From JBFLVT01 sp036804525 (lineage in GTDB: Bacteria; Bacillota; Desulfotomaculia; Desulfotomaculales; JASEER01), in contig DAIRSE010000009.1 of NCBI GenBank assembly GCA_036804525.1, positions 15,265-79,264 on the forward strand: 64,000 nucleotides of DNA. Direction: 5' to 3'. Shown one piece after another: positions 61,156 to 64,000 of the stretch (position 1 is its first letter; the number at the start of each line of letters is the position of its first letter). Position numbers and translations under genes: made by a program. The notes under the pieces are model-generated. The model was not told the origin of the DNA, searched no databases, and was given only the letters and a program-made list of their open reading frames with translations.

Positions 61156-62124
61156 ATGATTGACGTACAGGGGTTAACCAAGCGTTTCAAAGACCACGTG
61201 GCTGTTCGGGAAATCAGCTTTACAGTGGGGAAGGGAGAGGTTTTTGGTTTTCTCGGCCCCAACGGAGCAGGGAAGTCCACAACGATCAAGATGCTGGCCA
61301 CCCTGCTCCGGCCCTCTGCCGGTACAGCGAAGGTCAACGGTTACGACATTGTGCGTGAACCGGCCAAGGTCCGTCGCAGCATTGGCATGGTGTTCCAGGA
61401 TCCCAGCCTCGACGACCGCCTTACGGCCAGGGAAAACCTCGAAATGCACGGTATGCTCTATGCCTTGCCCAAACCGGTGCTGAGAAAGCGCATGAATGAA
61501 CTGCTGGAGCTAGTTGGCCTGTCCGAACGGCAGAATGAGCTGGTACGCACGTTTTCAGGCGGAATGAAACGGCGGTTAGAACTGGCCAGGGGCCTGCTCC
61601 ACGCCCCCGGCCTGCTCTTTCTCGACGAGCCCACCCTCGGCCTCGATCCCCAGACGCGGACCCACCTTTGGGAATATATCTCCGGTATCCAGAAAACCCA
61701 GGGCGTTACCATCTTTTTGACCACCCACTACATGGAAGAAGCGGAGATCTGCCACCGTATCGCCATCATCGATCACGGCAGCCTGGTGGCCTTGGATACC
61801 CCTCAGAATCTCAAGCGAATGGTGGGGCAGGATCTTGTGCTGATAAGAAGTCAGGATCCCCTGGCAGCAAAGCTGAAGCTGGAATCTGCATTCAACCTGA
61901 CAACTCGGCAAGAGGAGGATGTACTGGTCGTCGACGTACCCGATGGGGAGGAATTTGTGCCTAGACTGGCGGCTACTATCCCGGGGATTACCGCTATCAG
62001 CGTGCACAGGCCGACCCTTGAAGACGTCTTCCTGCACCTCACCGGCAGGGCCATCCGCGAGGAAACAGCCGGCGGCATCGACCGCATGCGGGCGATGCGC
62101 AGGGCGAGGGGGAGGAAGAGCTAG
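61156..62124 (+). CDS. ABC transporter ATPase, DrrA-like exporter subunit
   Basis: 322 residues: Walker A GPNGAGKST, Q-loop VFQDPSLD, signature FSGGMKRR, Walker B LLFLDEPTLGLDP and the switch His, then the C-terminal extension found in DrrA/CcmA-type ATPases. ATG at 61156 with GGGAGGGAGG upstream. Ends adjacent to its permease gene. Confidence 0.94.
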   Translation: MIDVQGLTKRFKDHVAVREISFTVGKGEVFGFLGPNGAGKSTTIKMLATLLRPSAGTAKVNGYDIVREPAKVRRSIGMVFQDPSLDDRLTARENLEMHGMLYALPKPVLRKRMNELLELVGLSERQNELVRTFSGGMKRRLELARGLLHAPGLLFLDEPTLGLDPQTRTHLWEYISGIQKTQGVTIFLTTHYMEEAEICHRIAIIDHGSLVALDTPQNLKRMVGQDLVLIRSQDPLAAKLKLESAFNLTTRQEEDVLVVDVPDGEEFVPRLAATIPGITAISVHRPTLEDVFLHLTGRAIREETAGGIDRMRAMRRARGRKS

Positions 62125-62907
62125 ATGACGGGCTTCCTGATAACGGTGTATGTTTTGTGGTTACGGGAATTAAAGCGGTTCCTGCGCGAAAAAACCCGTA
62201 TTCTCACCATGCTGGGGCAGCCGCTGCTTTACCTGCTGGTGATGGGTCAGGGCCTTCGCGCCACTTTTAGGATCGATATCGAAGGGTTTGACTATCTCTC
62301 CTTTATTTATCCGGGTGTCATCGGGATGACCGTTTTGTTTACGGCGATGTTCTCTTCGGTCTCCATCATCTGGGACCGCGAATTCGGCTTCCTGAAGGAG
62401 GTCCTTGTAGCGCCCGTTCCGCGCAGCGCCATTGCCGTGGGCAAGGCCCTGGGTGGCAGCACCACCGCCGTCCTGCAAGGAACCATCCTGCTTCTCCTTG
62501 CGCCAATTGCCGGTCTAAAGATCAGCGCCGCTCAGATAGCCTTGCTCCTGTCCCTGATGTTCCTGCTGGCCTTCGCCATCACTTCTTTTGGAACGCTGGT
62601 CGCCGCCCGTACCGAAACAATGGAGGGCTTTCACATGATCATGAACTTCCTGATCATGCCCCTTTTTATGCTGAGCGGGACTTTCTTCCCCATTTCCAGC
62701 GCCCCGGCATGGATGCAGCCGATTATGAAAATAGACCCCGTGGCTTACGGGGTCGATGCCTTTCGCAACGTCCTCTACGCCGGATCGGATACCGCAGCAA
62801 GACATTTTGCGGTAGCCTTTCCCTTGGCATTAGATGTCGCTGTTCTGCTTGGGTTCGCAACCCTGATGGTAGCCCTGGGCATGCTGGCCTTTACGCGGAC
62901 GGAATAA
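62125..62907 (+). CDS. ABC-2 type permease, DrrB-like
   Basis: 260 residues, six helices, ABC-2 family: LRELKRFLREKTRI at the start, IWDREFGFLKEVLVAPVPR and FLIMPLFMLSGTFFP. Partner of the preceding ATPase; cargo unknown. Starts directly at the ATPase stop. Confidence 0.93.
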   Translation: MTGFLITVYVLWLRELKRFLREKTRILTMLGQPLLYLLVMGQGLRATFRIDIEGFDYLSFIYPGVIGMTVLFTAMFSSVSIIWDREFGFLKEVLVAPVPRSAIAVGKALGGSTTAVLQGTILLLLAPIAGLKISAAQIALLLSLMFLLAFAITSFGTLVAARTETMEGFHMIMNFLIMPLFMLSGTFFPISSAPAWMQPIMKIDPVAYGVDAFRNVLYAGSDTAARHFAVAFPLALDVAVLLGFATLMVALGMLAFTRTE

Positions 62908-63196
62908 TCCTTACCGACCCGTCACTCTCGTAAGCAACCTTGGCCCCTGCCTCCAGAACAGTGATCAAACCATTGGCGTGGTCGATAGCGACTTCACGGT
63001 TGATAGTCATTATGACGCTCCCGTTGGTCCCTAAAATCGTTTCAACCACGGTGCCGTCATCGTAGAAGACCACCTGCCGCACTGAACCGTCTTGCTCAAT
63101 AGTCATCTCCTTGTGTTCAGTGCTTGAAGGCCGCTGTGTCGAAATCCGCCAGTCCATGCCTTCCGGGAGTTCATTTCCGTTAACAATAAAGCTCAA
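62891..63196 (-). CDS. Hypothetical protein, beta-rich, 101 residues
   Basis: Not recognised. Alternating short strands with repeated D/NGSV-type turns (QDGSVRQVVF, TNGSVIMTIN, SDGSVRIIPS) suggest a beta-meander or repeat fold. TTG start with AAAGGGG 12 bases upstream. Its 3' end overlaps the ABC-2 gene by 17 bases on the opposite strand. Downstream of the DsrE-like gene on the minus strand. Confidence 0.5.
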   Translation of the reverse strand: MSFIVNGNELPEGMDWRISTQRPSSTEHKEMTIEQDGSVRQVVFYDDGTVVETILGTNGSVIMTINREVAIDHANGLITVLEAGAKVAYESDGSVRIIPSA

Positions 63197-63276
63197 CAGT
63201 TGAGGACCCCTTTCATAAACGACGTAAAAGGTGTTCCGCCTTATATTTTGCTTCCGTTTGGCCGCATTTCCGCAGT

Positions 63277-63624
63277 TCAGAAAATCATAACGGCATATCC
63301 TTCTTCAATGTATCGTCCCAAGCTGGGATGCCCCGACATATCATCCAGCAGGCTTAGTCCCTGCTCTTGGGCCGCAGCGAGAGCCCCTGTCTTTGCCGAA
63401 CAGGCCTTGCAGACCCCCTCGAAAAGGCCAGCGGCCTTAACCTTCTCATACAATGCGGTGAAAGGATTTTCTTGATCGGCCAAAGACGCAACGAACTGCG
63501 TCGCCATTCCCTCAATAATTACCTTGACATCAAAGCCTTTGGCACGCATATCCAAAGCATTGAGAAGAACATGCACAAAACACATTGTCTCCCCCTGAAA
63601 AGCAACAAGCATCACCCTATTCAC
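63277..63624 (-). CDS. DsrE-like family protein
   Basis: 115 residues: VMLVAFQGETMCFVHVLLNALDM at the start, then GFDVKVIIEGMAT, and a CKACSAKTGALAAAQEQGLSLLDDMSGHPSLGRYIEEGYAVMIF C-terminus in several blocks. This is the DsrE/YchN fold used in sulfur relay and other small redox proteins. The CKAC pair may be functional. The GTG at 63624 has AAGAGGAG 9 bases upstream. Confidence 0.72.
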   Translation of the reverse strand: MNRVMLVAFQGETMCFVHVLLNALDMRAKGFDVKVIIEGMATQFVASLADQENPFTALYEKVKAAGLFEGVCKACSAKTGALAAAQEQGLSLLDDMSGHPSLGRYIEEGYAVMIF

Positions 63625-63707
63625 AAAAACCACTCCTCTTAGAATCCGTCTTGCGCACCTCTTTCTCCCTGACAAGACCTAAATCCTTTCGGGACCCCAT
63701 TCCTTGC

Positions 63708-64000
63708 TGTCAATGGCCACATAAAAACCCGCATTTTTGGCCACTAGAAAATCGTCATTTTCGGTCACCAAAAGTCGTCAACTAGATTCTGGAAGCTGTC
63801 CTTATCCCTCCTTTGCTAGAGTGAGTTTGGGCGTCACCATACGGTTGCGTACCCGGTAGCTGTCACCGCGCAGAGTAATCACGTGCGCGTGGTGTAGCAG
63901 ACGATCCAGCAGCGCTGCAGCTGCGCTGGGGCTGGCAAACAAAGTTCTCCCGAGGAACACCACCAATGTAAGCCATCGCCCGGTGCAGACAGGAGAGAAA
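63708..64000 (-). mobile_element. Decayed IS21-family element, left end and partial transposition genes
   Basis: The element end is likely TG at 63708, followed by spaced repeats (TTTTTGGCCACTAGAAAATC and TCATTTTCGGTCACC types). On the minus strand the IstB C-terminus reads ALLDRLLHHAHVITLRGDSY to a stop at about 63813. Upstream of it, in a different frame, HRAMAYIGGVPREN resembles the IstA catalytic region, so an internal deletion seems to have joined istA to the istB tail. The element continues past the window edge. Confidence 0.7.
63813..64000 (-). pseudogene. IstB-like C-terminus joined to an IstA-like fragment
   Basis: Two frames are involved: the IstA-like frame runs from the window edge to about 63930 and then soon stops, while the IstB-like frame ends LTLAKEG-stop. 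Neither gene is intact. Remainder lies outside the window. Confidence 0.6.

Overview
The window comes from the chromosome of an anaerobic, spore-forming Firmicute of class Clostridia, most like the Peptococcaceae / Desulfotomaculum-Pelotomaculum group. This is an inference from gene content and order: spoIIP; cmk-plsC-ispH/rpsA with IspH fused to S1 domains; paired DUF3189 genes, a DUF512 radical-SAM gene, der, plsY and gpsA; many GTG and TTG starts; lipoprotein solute-binding proteins; no outer-membrane genes. DNA is moderately G+C-rich by eye. No tRNA or rRNA gene and no CRISPR array was seen. No species is named.

Layout. 1-6.6 kb: aromatic amino acid supply (aroH, a HD-GYP protein, hisC, DAHP synthase, tyrA, aroA), with a promoter-to-terminator unit that may be a small RNA before hisC. 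6.7-21.3 kb: housekeeping and sporulation (cmk, plsC, ispH-rpsA, DUF1614, spoIIP, two DUF3189 genes, DUF512 radical SAM, der, plsY, a purS-purL fusion, purQ, gpsA). 21.6-27.3 kb: a Tad (type IVc pilus) machine, cpaB-tadZ-tadA-tadB-tadC plus DUF192, with no pilin or prepilin peptidase in the window. 27.4-32.4 kb: mixed genes (iron alcohol dehydrogenase, a four-helix membrane protein, DUF763, rhomboid protease, a small CBM25-like protein) and a 240-bp IS21-like miniature element with a 6-bp target duplication.

32.6-45.3 kb is a C4-dicarboxylate island: CitA/DcuS-type sensor kinase and regulator, two dctP binding proteins, dctQ, dctM, two-subunit fumarase, a di-haem succinate:quinone oxidoreductase/fumarate reductase (three subunits) and malic enzyme. 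Together they would sense and import fumarate, malate or succinate, interconvert fumarate and malate, couple fumarate/succinate to the quinone pool, and yield pyruvate. 45.3-64 kb: accessory metabolism (amino acid permease, metallo-hydrolase, macro domain, TtuA-like thiolase, acylphosphatase, PIN protein, radical SAM, RMD1-like protein, PolX, DUF502), a polar amino acid ABC transporter, two EamA exporters, an ABC-2 export pair, a DsrE-like protein, and a decayed IS21-family element at the right edge.

The most interesting unexplained structure is a ~125-bp intergenic element present in two full copies and one partial copy. Its outer and middle helices differ between copies by compensating changes while the segments between helices stay conserved. 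Other items worth following are the candidate sRNA, the IS21-like miniature element, a 22-residue membrane peptide gene, and several degenerate intergenic repeat words.
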